A stretch of 64,000 bases of DNA from Acanthochromis polyacanthus (taxonomy: Eukaryota > Chordata > Actinopteri > Pomacentridae): the NCBI RefSeq assembly GCF_021347895.1, contig NC_067119.1, positions 5,034,534 to 5,098,533 on the forward strand. Reading direction: 5' to 3'. Positions 1 through 11,006 of the stretch are shown one piece after another. The position numbers and the translations under genes are program-made. How positions within the stretch are numbered: position 1 is the stretch's first letter; the number at the start of each line of letters is the position of its first letter. The notes beneath the pieces were generated by a model. That model did not search any database and was not told the origin of the DNA. It was given only the letters and a program-made list of their open reading frames with translations.

Positions 1-337
1 TCGCTGCTTTTCAGATTTGTGACTAAGCGTTTGGCATTTCAATGCCACAGTTACTTTTTTGGTTGGCATATAGTCCGGTATGATAAATATGTGCCAAATA
101 AGAAGTTAAAAAGTAGTCATGGAAGGCTGTAGGACATCCAGAGATGCGCTTATATACAATTTCCCCAACATGCGTCAAAGAACGGACCCTTAAAATGAGC
201 TTTTGGTGTTGGTTACAGTGGATGAAGCTGTTTGTTGTAGGAACAAATGTGACCGGTTTGTTTCTGTCTCTGCGTTGTGTTATGAAAGACTCAGGCGTGC
301 ATCTCTTTGGAGGCAGTCTCCATTTATTTTGCGGCTC
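1..337. other. intronic or intergenic sequence, nothing recognised
   Basis: There is no supported gene. A short plus frame around 120-205 contains a LIYNFPNM string that faintly recalls the start of a THAP zinc finger, but the Cys and His ligands needed for that domain are not present. Confidence 0.4.
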
Positions 338-637
338 CTGACATGTAAATATTAACAGAAAATCCTCCTGTCAGTGATCGCGACAACACATGCCCCTCTC
401 CCACAGAGATTCATGACAAAAGGGCTAACGTTAAGTTTTTCAAACAGAAAATAACATACCTGACATGTAAATATTAACAGAAAATCCTCCTGTCAGTGAT
501 CGCGACAACACATGCCCCTAAACAGATCAGATGATAACAAAGTAAGCATCTTGTGACAAGTTTTAGCTTGCTAGAACAGGAATTTCACCGGACAGCAAAA
601 CCGCTTACCTCTCCCACAGAGATTCATGACAAAAGGG
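338..637. repeat. imperfectly interleaved direct duplication (about 60-bp and 29-bp blocks)
   Basis: A block starting CCTGACATGTAAATATTAAC occurs at 338-397 and again, nearly identical, at 459-518. A second block, CTCTCCCACAGAGATTCATG and onward, follows the first copy at 395-423 and reappears at 609-637. The near identity suggests a recent local duplication with an interposed segment. Confidence 0.85.
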
Positions 638-1039
638 GAGAAAATCGGCGTGAAAACGCCACTTATAGAGGGCAGTGTTACATAGAATGTGGCTGTAGTA
701 ATACAAACCGAACCAAAGTTCCGCTTACTCACAAGGAGGCTCAACTAGTCAGGCATTAACTGAAACAAAAACAAATCCACAGACACAGAGTTTGTGTAAT
801 TATCACAATAACTAAAGTACAATATACTGTATTCCATATACACACACATATATTAATGTATAATCGACCCTGTTACACAAACATCCAAAAGGAACACAGC
901 TACACATTTGTTCCTTCAAATATAGGATTGTATACAACCTTGGATCTATGTATTCTAAAATAATCCCCCTTACAACTACATAAAACTCGACATTAATCTC
1001 AAAATAAAAATCTACTTTTGTACCTTTCTTATTTATACC

Positions 1040-1340
1040 TTTACAGTGAAGATAAATGGTGATTGTGCTTTGAAGCGATTTAAATTAAAACGTATTTCTG
1101 AACATTTTGAACCCCGTTTTGAAGCTTCAGCTGTTCGGCATCACACGCCCCCAGTGTTTAGATCCGCGGCCTTCACGTCGCTGTTTACCGCTCACAGGAT
1201 AAACAGGCCGTACGAATTTCTAAACAGCGACTGGTTTGGGTTCCGACATCTCGACAATGTTGCGGAAATGCGTTTAAGCCCGTGCTAAGAGCGAGTTCAT
1301 CCATGCGTCTAACGTTTTAACCTGCGCCCAGAGTAAACGC
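1040..1340. other. CpG-richer patch with an open frame but no recognised product
   Basis: This stretch has clearly more CG dinucleotides than its surroundings. An 80-codon plus-strand frame at 1046-1288 covers it, but the protein matches nothing I know. It could be a degraded mobile-element promoter or exon. Confidence 0.3.
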
Positions 1341-1727
1341 GACTAATAAGAGCTTCTCTGAATAAGCAGATTCCTTGAACACACGAAAAAAGAAGGTGCA
1401 GAAGTACTCACCGCTGACCAGAAGATGAGCAGTTTGAAACGCTGTGAAAGGCTGGAAAAGACCCACGATGGGGTTAGCGAATGAGAAATGCCCAAGGGCG
1501 CTTTTTAATTAGCATCAAGGTGCTTAACCCAAAGTGCTCCAGAAGAAGAGTGGGAAGCTGTCAGTGTTGGAATGAGTGTAAGTTGGCAGAAAGGATGTAA
1601 TAATGTGAAGGTTTGTTGTGTGTAACCATCTTTAAAAGCACTCAGAGCACTGGTGTGTTATATTGGTGGCTTCCACATGCACAGAATTTACTTTCGTCTT
1701 GGTTACCTTCATGCATTTAAGAGGATT

Positions 1728-2862
1728 TCCCCACAAATCTTGATTTTTCTAAAGCAAAAGCAGCCATAATTAGTAGAACATAGCAACTGCAGAGGTTTAC
1801 TGTATTATTGCATCTTATTTTGACTTTGAAAGTGAGAAATAATGAAAAAATGAGGGATAGAAGGTTGAAAATGTGTTTGTGGTTGATTTGGTGGCCATAT
1901 TAGAAACTCGAAGTCTAGTGCTTTTGTCAAAAAAAAATCAAATATACGTGTAAGAATAGCAAAACAAGTCTGATTTTATGTCTTTCTGTTGCAGTTATTA
2001 GAGCAGGTAGAAGTTTCCCAAAAATCTTGATTTATAAAGCAAAAACAGCCATAATTTATAGTAGAACATAACTGCAAAAGCTTCTTGTATCATTACATCT
2101 TATTTTGACTTTGAACATAAGAAAAAATGCAAAAATGAAGGTTACAAGGTTAAAAAATAGGTTTTTGTTGATTTGTTGGTAAAATTCTTTGCACTAGAAA
2201 ATTCAAAATCGTGTGATATAGTCCAAAAAAAATGGCAAATATACATGTAAAAATGGCAAAAACAAGTCTGATTTTCTGTTAAGTCTTGGCAGCAGGTAGA
2301 AGGGTTTTCCAAAAAATTGAGTTTATAAAGCGAAAATATCACAGAATGTTTCTCACTACATTTAAGGTTAGAACTTGCATCAACATCGATGGACTTATAA
2401 TAGTTGGTGAGGCAAAGTATTGCTTTTTTAAAATTTAAAAGTAAAAAATATTACAGACATGGGGGACAAAAGGTCAAAAATAAGGATTGGGCTGATTTGG
2501 TTGGTCAAAGTCTTTGCATTAGAAACATATTTCCCCAAAAAATTCAAGTATAAGTTTAAAAATAACAATTTCTGATTTTATGTCTTTGTAATGCAGTTAT
2601 GCCAGCAGATAGGAGTTCCCCAAAAAATGAATTTAAAAAAGTCATAATTCTTAGTAGAACATGACTGTTTCTCCCTACATCCAAGGTTAGAACTTGCCTT
2701 AACATCGTTTAATACTTGGTTAATCATATGCTGCTTTTTCACTTTGAAATGAATAAAAGTGTAGAAACTCAAAATCTAGTGCACACATGTCCACAAATAT
2801 TACTGTAAAAATAGCAAAAACCATTCAGATTTTACATGTATTTCTGTTGCACACTCTGCCAG
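1728..2862. repeat. four diverged tandem copies of a 250-310-bp unit
   Basis: Units start near 1728, 2013, 2303 and 2613. Each opens with TTCCCCAAAAA followed by an A-rich TTTATAAAGC segment, contains GTAGAACAT or its remnant, then a GTTGATTTG-like segment, and closes with AAGTCTGATTTTATGTCTTT and GCAGGTAGAAG. Copies 1 and 2 are closest, and copies 3 and 4 share GGTTAGAACTTGC. The unit does not resemble a transposon that I know. Confidence 0.85.
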
Positions 2863-3569
2863 TGTGCTTGGCTGATTGTAACTCTATAAAGCGCGAGTTA
2901 AGACTCATTGCCTCTGATTGTTCCCCACAGTCCCGTGAACGCTTCACTCATCTCGACCACCAAACAGGAGGCCGCTGCCTCATTGAGATGGTTGGCATTC
3001 TTGGTACTTTCTCTGACATGTTTGGTCTGTAACGAACAGGCTTTGAAAGCTTCTGTCAACGGCAGAAATGCCTAATAACGTGGAAAGAGTTTGTCCCGGG
3101 TCAAAAGAATTAACCTCCAGTTGTGTGCGCGGCTAAACTTGGATAAGAGTCAGACAAGGAGCATGATAGTCAGGTCTTTCAAGATTTATTTTGGGTCCCT
3201 CCCACTCTTAAAAACACACTTCAGTTAATTTTGCGCAGCCTGCTTGGTATGTGTAAGGTTTCCTCCTCTTCCCACCACACTCCCTCATTGTTCCAAACAT
3301 AAGGACACTCAGCATACTTGCAGATTAGCTGAAACCGAGGCTTTGGGATATTGTCTTCACCGCATGGACACATGTTTGCCTTGTTAGTCTGTTGGTGGCT
3401 TAACGTTGCTATTTTAAAGGGCTAGTAAAACACACGTGGGTCATTTTGGAAGCAATAAGTCATGTTTCAGGATGCAATCTGTATCATGTGTGCTTTACTT
3501 TTTGTGATTGTTTCAGTTTGGGTTATTGTTCGGAGAAATGCAGCGCTAAAAAGAGTAGTCTTGGAATAA
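2863..3569. other. no gene or repeat recognised
   Basis: This is unique-looking intronic sequence. The small frames within it show no domain or coding composition. Confidence 0.5.
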
Positions 3570-4191
3570 TACACAACAAAAATATAAACGCAACACTTTT
3601 GTTTTTGCTCCCATTTTTTATGAGATGAACTCAAAGATCTAAAACTTTTTCCACATACACAATATCACCATTTCTCTCAAATATTGTTCACAAATCTGTG
3701 ATAGTGAGCACTTCTCCTTTGCTGAGATAATCCATCCCACCTCACAGGTGTGCCATATCAGGATGCTGATTAGACACCATGATTAGTGCACAGGTGTGCC
3801 TTAGACTGCCCAGAATAAAAGGACACTCTGAAAGGTGCAGTTTTATCACACAGCACAATGCCAGATGTGGCAAGATTTGAGGGAGTGTGCAGTTGGCATG
3901 CTGACAGCAGGAATGTCAACCAGAGCTGTTGCTCGTGTTTTGAATGTTCATTTCTCTACCATAAGCCGTCTCCAAAGACGTTTCAGAGAATTGATATGGC
4001 ACACCTGTGAGGTGGGACGGATTATCTCAGCAAAGGAGAAGTGCTCACTATCTCAGATTTAGACAGATTTGTGAACAATATTTGAGAGAAATGGTGATAT
4101 TGTGTACGTGGAAAAAGTTTTAGATCTTTGAGTTCATCTCATGAAAAATGGGAGCAAAAACAAAAGTGTTGCGTTTATATTTTTGAGTGTA
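3570..4191 (+). mobile_element. internally deleted Tc1-like transposon with TA target duplication
   Basis: Long terminal inverted repeats occupy about 3572-3760 and 3993-4189; both carry AAAAATATAAACGCAACACT near the tip and are flanked by TA at 3570-3571 and 4190-4191. The centre keeps only the start of the transposase gene, and the rest is deleted with the junction near 3990. The left repeat has lost 9 bases present in the right. Full Tc1 elements are about 1.6 kb, so roughly 1 kb is missing. It could only move with transposase supplied by another copy. Confidence 0.93.
3853..3990 (+). pseudogene. Tc1 transposase N-terminal helix-turn-helix fragment
   Basis: A plus-strand frame (open from 3835 to 4062) contains MLTAGMSTRAVARVLNVHFS followed by TISRLQRRFRE. 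This is the first paired-like helix-turn-helix of Tc1 transposases, which binds the inverted repeats. The catalytic DDE domain is absent because the element is deleted from about 3990, after which the frame runs into the 3' inverted repeat. If expressed, it could bind DNA but not catalyse transposition. Confidence 0.85.
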
Positions 4192-4254
4192 TTTTACCTT
4201 AAGTTTCTACACTTAAACAAGAAAACATGTTGCAAGTGAATTCCAGAATGACTA

Positions 4255-4610
4255 ATCCAAAAATGACACATGACTGTTTTGTGATCCGCCACCTGCGCAG
4301 TTAAAGTTTAGGCGACTAAAAACCGCTTTGTTAAGTTTAGGAAAAGACTGTGGTTGCGGTTAAAACAACACTGACTGCTGGTTGGGAGACGGGACACAAA
4401 ATGTGGTCTTCAGAGCAGAAGTCGCACATGTTGGCATTCCCAGCCGAGCACCCCGACTTTCTTTCTGAGCCGGCATGCAAGACATCTGTGGCTGAAGCGA
4501 CCACAAACCGGGGTGTTCAGCCATCACAGGATCTCTCCTTGAAGTTCAAAAACGGCACATTCTTCGCTAGCTGCGTTGCTGCGACACCAAATAAAAACTC
4601 GGACAAGTCT
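4255..4610. repeat. fragment of a common teleost interspersed repeat
   Basis: Segments such as GTTAAGTTTAGGAAAAGACT, GCGGTTAAAACAACACTG and GCTGGTTGGGAGACGGGACA resemble a repeat I recognise as dispersed in fish genomes (a GGTTAGGTTTAGGAAAAGAT-type motif). Its ends and superfamily are not visible here. The 98-codon frame across it is considered non-functional. Confidence 0.5.
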
Positions 4611-5860
4611 TCTTTTTTTAAAGTTCTTTTTAAGGTCAGTTTATGATGACCGATTCTTGACAACCAGTTTGCATTTCACATGTAATTGTCAGACTTCCAC
4701 TTCTGCCACCAAAAGAAGTCATTTGTCAAATAAGTTAACACAAATGCAATTTTTAATTGCATAAATGACAAAATAGCACTAAAAACGTTTTCAGGTTCAA
4801 AAATAATAGCATTACTTTACATATATCTAACGATGAACTGCATTAAGTATGACTATTGTCTGTCAGGAGCAAAGGAGAAAGTGTGTTATAGCGATAGAAC
4901 CACAAAACCTTTTAGGGAGGAGCTCGGGGTGGATAGATGGGCCACAGGCGTGAGTTTGACGTAGAAAACTAACCACTGTTTGCATTCCGTCTAATACCAA
5001 TGTTGGGTCTTTTGACCACGTGAGGGTTTTTCCTCTTTTCTTAATCAAGAAGTTTTTCTTGAAGCCATGACCAACACTGATCCCCAACCAACCAAACCAA
5101 TCCTTAACCATGACCAAGCATGCGCCTAAAACCAGAACCAGATCCTAGTCATGCAAGCAGCAGTTCAGGAAGGGTTCAGGGAAATGATTTTTTATTTATT
5201 TATTTTTTTGGAATATTCATTGGATTTTATCCTAAATGTGGCTAAAACAATGATGATAAATATTACTATTTAGGAGATTTTTGGGATACAGTTGGTGATG
5301 TATGATCTGATAATCCTTAAACCCCTAGAGTAGCTCAGGCTCTTATGTTATGGAGGTCAAAGTTATACAACACTCTACCCTGTCCTCTTTAAGGCATATC
5401 TCTTCTATTACCACATGCAGATTTCTAAACATAGTTCCCTCTATCCTGCAGCCTATCTCCATCTTCAAAGGCCTAATCATAACCTTCCCTCGCTGTGTTT
5501 ATTTCTGTCCGCTCAACCTTTAATTACCAAACTGGAAATCAATCTTTTGCAGGTCTTTCATTTGTTAGTGTTTGACCACCCAAATTATTATCTGCATTTA
5601 GCCACCAATAAAATCTCACCACATTTTTTTCTTTTTTTTCTTTCTTTTTTCTTTTTTTTTTAAAGGAAAGATGGATGGAGTCTTCTGGACACAGAAAGCG
5701 TATTAATATCTGTGGTGTTTTTAGGTCAAACTGTCACCTCATTTAGCGTCTTTAAGTAGACTTAATGACAGGGCACGGCTGCAAATCTGCCCCATTTGAA
5801 GTTTGCAAACGCTGCAGCATGTGAAGAAAACTGACCCTCGAGTGTCGCTACACACATAGT
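4611..5860. other. no gene recognised; T-rich runs
   Basis: AT-rich sequence with T-rich tracts at about 5190-5212 and 5627-5662. Nothing codes convincingly on either strand. Confidence 0.5.
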
Positions 5861-5864
5861 TACT

Positions 5865-5965
5865 TTAATTTTATTTATTTGCCTTCATTTACCCAGGACG
5901 TCCCACTGAGATTAGAAAGCTCTTTTAAAAGGGAAACCTGGACACAAAATACACAAACAGTAAAA
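5865..5965 (-). mobile_element. retroelement 3' tail (teleost LINE/SINE type), minus strand
   Basis: Read on the minus strand, it has CCAGGTTTCCCTTTTAAAAG, then AATCTCAGTGGGACGTCCTG, then an AAATAAATAAA-type tail. This matches a widespread fish LINE/SINE 3' end that I know as ..aatctcaatgggac..cctggttaaataaa. The orientation agrees with the reverse transcriptase fragment at 7255-7405. Confidence 0.65.
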
Positions 5966-7254
5966 TAATAACAGATTGACAGTGACCTCAAGAAAAACAT
6001 TGACATTCCTCCTTCACTCTATTCTTTGATACTTTTAAGCTCATTAATGGATATGAATGTTTCTAGTTTAACAGTTTTTTGTTTTTTTTATAAGATTATT
6101 CCATTACCGTGGTGCATAATATGAGAACGCAGTTTTGCCATAGTCTGCTAGTCTGGGAAACATTCAAAAGCAACCACTTGGAGGTGTGCAGATGGTAACT
6201 AGTGGAACTGAAAGTAGGAAATGTGTTGAAGTATTGTAGGAGTTTTCCCAGCAAAGCTTTTATAAATGAGCATATACTGCACTGTAAAAAATGTTATACA
6301 TTTTACGGTGAAAAACTGTCCAATAGTGATGGTAAACATCTGTAAACTCTAAAACAGTTTGATGCAGTTTATAGAACACCGAATCACTGTAAATAGATTA
6401 ATCAGGAGAAAAGCGTGCTTTTTTTAGTTTTTATTTCTTAGAAAATCACTTTCCCAACTCCTGCAGTTTTTAATGAAAAAAAATGCCATCATCTGTATAA
6501 CAATACCGCTGTTTTTGCATTTAACTCTAGAAAAGCATACAGTTCTTCCCAGTTACATGTACATATTGTTGTGCTGATAATGTACGACAGTCCTGGTACC
6601 GGCTAGCGATGTAGCCATCCCATAATAGATCACTTCAGAATACATTGAAAGTGCTTGAGTTTACAAAAAGTTTAAAAATGTTAAATATAATCGCTGTAAT
6701 TGCACATTGAGTTTGCAGTAATCTGTGAATGTAGGAGACAGATGAAAAATGCAGATAAATAGAAATGAAACAAACATTTTAGTAGTTTAGGTTGTTACTC
6801 CGCCAGTAGCTAAAACCACAAAAATGTCTGTCTTTGAACAACTTAATTATAAACTTTTAATTTATGCAAAAACATTGTTTAGAAATAAAAATGTATTCAT
6901 ATAGAATTATCAAAATTACACCGTTTATCAAACTATGAAAACAGAATCTATGGATTTTCAACTTTCTGAAGGTCCTTGAACTACTTATGCTGATGTTATG
7001 TCATGCAATTGAAAAACTAACTAGATCCAGGCTTTAAATCATCAGTCACTTTTTTCTATATGTCCCATTTTAAAATTGTATTAATATTATAGATTTTAAA
7101 TTATAAACAAGTATATGACTATTCATTGATTCAACTATCAACCAAAATTTATTTGAATTGAAAAACTTTATTTCTTGTATCAAATGTTATTTGACAAAAA
7201 TGTGATTAATTACAAAGTCTGTAATTAATTAGAATTTTTCTTTTTTTGGAATCG
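5966..7254. other. AT-rich sequence between two minus-strand LINE-like pieces
   Basis: No open frame or motif is readable here. Its length, about 1.3 kb, fits the remainder of a decayed LINE between the reverse transcriptase motif and the 3' tail, but no homology is visible. Confidence 0.3.
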
Positions 7255-7405
7255 CTTCTCACCACTAATAAAATATAAAATAAGACGGGAGCCAAAACGG
7301 AGCCTTGGGGCACACCTTTAGTTAACTCAGGAAAGTCTGATTGGACACACTGAGTTCTACCTGTTAAGTAATTTTTAAACCATTTGAGAGCACAACGCTC
7401 CGCAG
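7255..7405 (-). pseudogene. LINE reverse transcriptase fragment
   Basis: Minus-strand translation gives ERCALKWFKNYLTGRTQCV and later KGVPQGSVLAPVLFYILL in one frame. W.K.YL..R.Q.V followed by a GVPQGSVL.P.LF motif is the RT finger/palm region of non-LTR retrotransposons such as L2, CR1 and Rex1. The fragment stops before the catalytic FADD-type motif, so no active enzyme is encoded. The surrounding sequence is too decayed to assign the clade. Confidence 0.88.
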
Positions 7406-8694
7406 GAATCTGCCTTTAACAAACACTTTTAATACTGATCCGGCGAACAATGCTAATTGAATTTAGCGCAAACATTTCCCCTAAGCTCTGCCCAACCTGC
7501 GCCCCAGCAGTCATTTGTCTGCCTTAAGAGCTGATTGTGCTATGTACACTTTCCCTTTTCAAAGCCTTACACCTGCGGCTTTGTCCGCCTGGGAATGTGT
7601 CCACAAATATGCGACTCTGATAATGCTGCACCTGTTTTATAAGTTATTTTAAGCAGGGTAAACAGCAATCAGGGAACAACTCATCATTATGCCACGAGCA
7701 GGGCTATTAGAGGGGTTATATGTGTGTCAGTTTCAGTAGTTCAGAGCCTCTCGATTCTTTATACAGCTGCAAAAGCTTCACAAAAAAAAGTTTTTATGTA
7801 AAGTTGGCAGGTTTTATTATATTAATGAGCGTGGCGGTGAAAAGCCGTCCTGTGGCTTTCAAAACAGACAAAAAATGATTGTGATCCTAAATAAAGAGGG
7901 GCAGAGAGCACAGTTCAGACGCTTCGGTCTCAATCAGCCCTCCTTTGGTACATTTTCATGTTAAAATCCACCTGTGTAATCATCTTAAATCATCACAGAG
8001 CTCTGACTGTTCGCTTCACAGAGATACAATAGGTTTTCCCTCTGTTTACATCTGCTCTTGAACATATACACTTTGCCCCGTGTGAAAGTAATAAACTGAA
8101 ATTTACGAGGAGAATAAACAGATCTCAAACATGAACATGAGAGTTCCATCCAGAGAAAGCAAGAGCTAACAATGCGCTATATTTTATTTTTCCTGGCTCT
8201 TTAGCATCTGTTGATATAATTATTGCAGATTATTCTGGTTGCTAAGTGTGAGTGCAGCTGTGTGCAGAAGCTCCAAGTACTAAATTCATGTAATTTTTAT
8301 TCCCAAGCCTGATTCATTCCTGTTCAAACCAGATTTTGGTCAGTTGGTTTCAACCTGTAACTGCCCCACTGACTGATTCCTTTTGAAAAGAGCCCAACCA
8401 CTCAATTACCTCCAACGTTTAGGATTATTCACCTTAATTCTGTTGTTACCATAGCCTCAAAACTGTCTTGTACATACAGAAATGCACATAGACTTTGGTT
8501 TACTGCCGTTTCAATGTAGCTCATCTGTCATGAAACTTTAGACGTCTACTCAAACCAGTGTCCATGTTCTAGAAACTACTGAGCAAACATTACCTGGAGG
8601 AATGATTCTGGTACTTAGTATGAATTAGAATAAATCTGCCATTTATATTTTGAGCAATAAAGCTTTTTTTCGCCGGCTTGGCAAAAGAGAATCG
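7406..8694. other. no gene or repeat recognised
   Basis: Unique-looking intronic sequence with moderate GC patches, for example 7480-7620. Conservation with other fish cannot be judged without alignment. Confidence 0.4.
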
Positions 8695-8935
8695 AGCCGT
8701 AAAGACAACGCTGTCATCCTCAAATCAGCCACAACATTGAAACCACCAGCCCAAGACGTTAGTGGTGGAAGTGGATCTGTTGGATTCTTGTTGGCTAGTT
8801 CCAGCACATTACATAAACACTCCATCTGATTGGAAATTTAGAATGCTGAGTCAACACCTTGGGCTCTTGGTCGTGTTCCTCAAGCCACTTCTGATCAGTT
8901 TTTGTGGCGTAGCAGCACGCTAGGTCTGCAACAAT
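8695..8935 (+). repeat. dispersed teleost MITE-like repeat, copy 1
   Basis: It contains GCCACAACATTGAAACCACC near the start and CCTTGGGCTCTTGGTCGTGT TCCTC further on. A second, shorter copy sharing CTTGAGCTCTTTGTCGTGTT CCT lies at 32500-32565. I recognise the pattern as a common fish interspersed repeat. The ends are not defined. Confidence 0.6.
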
Positions 8936-9109
8936 GTTTAGCTGGGTTATAAGTAACATCTACAGGAATGCCAGGAACCAGTGAGTCCTAGTAAAACATT
9001 GCATTGTTTTTTATTTCATCTAATGTTTTGGCTGGTTGTTGTATTTTCACCTTTTAAGTTAACATTGATCCTTGTTGCCTCTCCAACAGATTCAAAACAA
9101 CATTTAGAT

Positions 9110-9790
9110 GTTTCCGTGTAGGTTCTCATTCATTCAGGTCATGGTTATCCAAAGTAGTTTAAATCAATCCACTGGACTTTAAGAAGGTTCCTTGAAGACG
9201 TTTCACCTCTCGTCCAAGAGGCCTCTTCAGTTCTGGTGGTGGTTGGTGTTGCCTCAGCTTTTAATCCTCTGTGAGGTGTGTCCAGGACTATTATTCCAAC
9301 GACCAATACCAAAACTCGTCTGTCTACTCAATGATGGTCGTATCCGTGAGAGTCGTTGAAATGCACAGATGTCACTGAGCCCTCGTGTGCTAATGGTGGT
9401 CATTAGCATGAGTCTGCTGAGTAGTTCTTTTGGGGAGTTTTGAAAAGACCTGATTGTAAATTGGCGAAAGATGATGTCGCAGACCACCACCCCTGTTCAG
9501 AGATGGCTTCTCTACTTTGACATGGATGGCTTCTTTCACTCGTCTCTCAAACCATCTGTCCTCCCTGTCCAAAATCTGAACATTGGTGTCCTGAAACGAG
9601 TGTCCTTCTTCCTTAAGGTGAAGGAAGACTGCCGAATCCTGTCCTGAGGAACTGGCTCTCCTGTGTTGAGCCATGCGCTTGTTAAGTGGCTGTTTGGTTT
9701 CCCCTGTGTAGAGATCTGATGTTTCTGTCCACTCAATAATCAATAAGTTATTCCTCGTTTTGGTATATTTTCCTCTCCACATTCCAGCAT
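9110..9790 (-). mobile_element. Penelope-like retroelement 3' part
   Basis: The minus strand carries a GIY-YIG endonuclease frame (9390-9782) followed by a 3' region containing GAGGTGAAACGTCTTCAAGG, a sequence I associate with abundant fish copies of this element type. The reverse transcriptase part is absent, so the insertion is a 5'-truncated copy. Confidence 0.7.
9390..9782 (-). pseudogene. GIY-YIG endonuclease domain of a Penelope-like element
   Basis: The 130-codon frame contains DLYTGETKQPLNKRMAQHRR, then HLKEEGHSFQD, ILDREDRWFERRVKEAIHV, and KPSLNRGGGLRHHLSP. In GIY-YIG nucleases the YxG motif, the following Arg and His, the Glu of the WFERxVKEA helix and the Asn near the end form the active site, and all are visible. 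The usual Ile of YIG is Thr here. Residues before DLYTG do not look like the normal GIY strand, so the N-terminus is degraded. In Penelope-like retroelements this domain nicks target DNA for integration. The remnant is probably inactive. Confidence 0.8.
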
Positions 9791-9799
9791 GTTTAATAA

Positions 9800-10930
9800 A
9801 TACTTAAATTTTCTGCAAATCTTTCCTGGGCAATGTGGATGTTGAGCTATTTCACAGAAAATCTGCTCTGTCTGAAAAACAATTCTGATGAAATCACTAG
9901 TCCAGTTTCCGTAGCTTTGTTTCTACACATTTTTAGGTATCTCAACAAAAAAAAGGGTAATGGAAATTCTTTCAAAAAGCATCATTTTTGCAAAAAGAGG
10001 GTTTTTTATGCTTTTTCTAGAAAAAGTTAATGTGCTTCATTAGAGATAGAAACAATTTTTTAAAAATTCCATATGAGCTTAAAACTCATGACTGAGCTGA
10101 TTTTACACTTTTTCCGTTGTCTTCACCTCCAAACATCATAAAATATGTCCGATACCAGCTGACATAAAAGAATAATTACAACTCTTACAATTGAAATATT
10201 TCCTGAAGATTTCTCTGCGGTTTTCTGCCATAGATGACCAAAGTTAGTCTGTTTTCTCCTTGGCTTTTTTGACAAACAACTGGCTGTGTTTCCAGATTTT
10301 CTACTCCGTTCATTATAGCTATAACTAATGTAGCTAATATAATAGCAATAACCTTTTGGTAACACAAGCCTCCAGTGCAGTTCATAGAAACAAGACTAAT
10401 TCTGATTATATTTTTAAAAACATTTCTGGAATATTTCAAAAGTTTACTTTGAATTCACCAGACCAGAATTTAAAGGAATCGGTGAAGTTGCAGGATGAAA
10501 TACCAAAACCACGAGCTGATGCTCGATCCACAGCGCTGAAGGAATCTGCAGATTTGGGGTATAATCCTCTGTAGATTCTTCACTACCAGTGACCCCTTTT
10601 ACATCGTCATGCAATCCATTACAACCATTACATTACTGAATATAGCAGCTTTGATGTCAAGTCATAAAATTTATAGTTTCAGCCTAAAGCCTGGCTTGAC
10701 CAAGCAGAATGCACGCAGTAATGTGTTGCAGACAGAGTACAGATAGAACAGAAAATCTAACTCCACTCTCTATTAATTTCACATGACATGAAGAGCAGAA
10801 TTGTAAAGCTACATAAAGCCTGACGCCAAATCCTGAAGCGGATCATTTGCACATTTGGCGTTCAGCTGACGTTGAGAGGCTGTTCCTGTGAATAAAAGGT
10901 TTTGGCCTCAGTTTAATTTGATGGACATAT
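9800..10930. other. no gene or repeat recognised
   Basis: AT-rich sequence. Small frames overlap on both strands around 10123-10574 but none shows a domain or splice-supported coding. Confidence 0.45.
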
Positions 10931-10934
10931 GGGC

Positions 10935-11006
10935 CACTGCAGGCATCACGCCTGTGACCTTCTAGTTACAAGGTGGTTGCTGTAACCACAAGGCCACCCT
11001 GCCGCC
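10935..11006 (-). mobile_element. tRNA-derived SINE head, minus strand
   Basis: Read on the minus strand it starts GGCGGCAGGGTGGCCTTGTG GTTA, with an A-box-like TGGCCTTGTGG, a CTTGTAAC anticodon-region segment and then AGAAGGTCACAGG. That is the layout of a tRNA-related SINE promoter. The B box is degraded, and no body or tail can be followed. Confidence 0.55.

Noticed and set aside
1395..1445. Minus-strand exon-like segment: TTTTCCAG, about 40 bases, then GTGAGTAC
   Set aside because: The splice signals are good but the exon is tiny, no partner exon was found, and cfap299 runs on the other strand; kept only as a curiosity.
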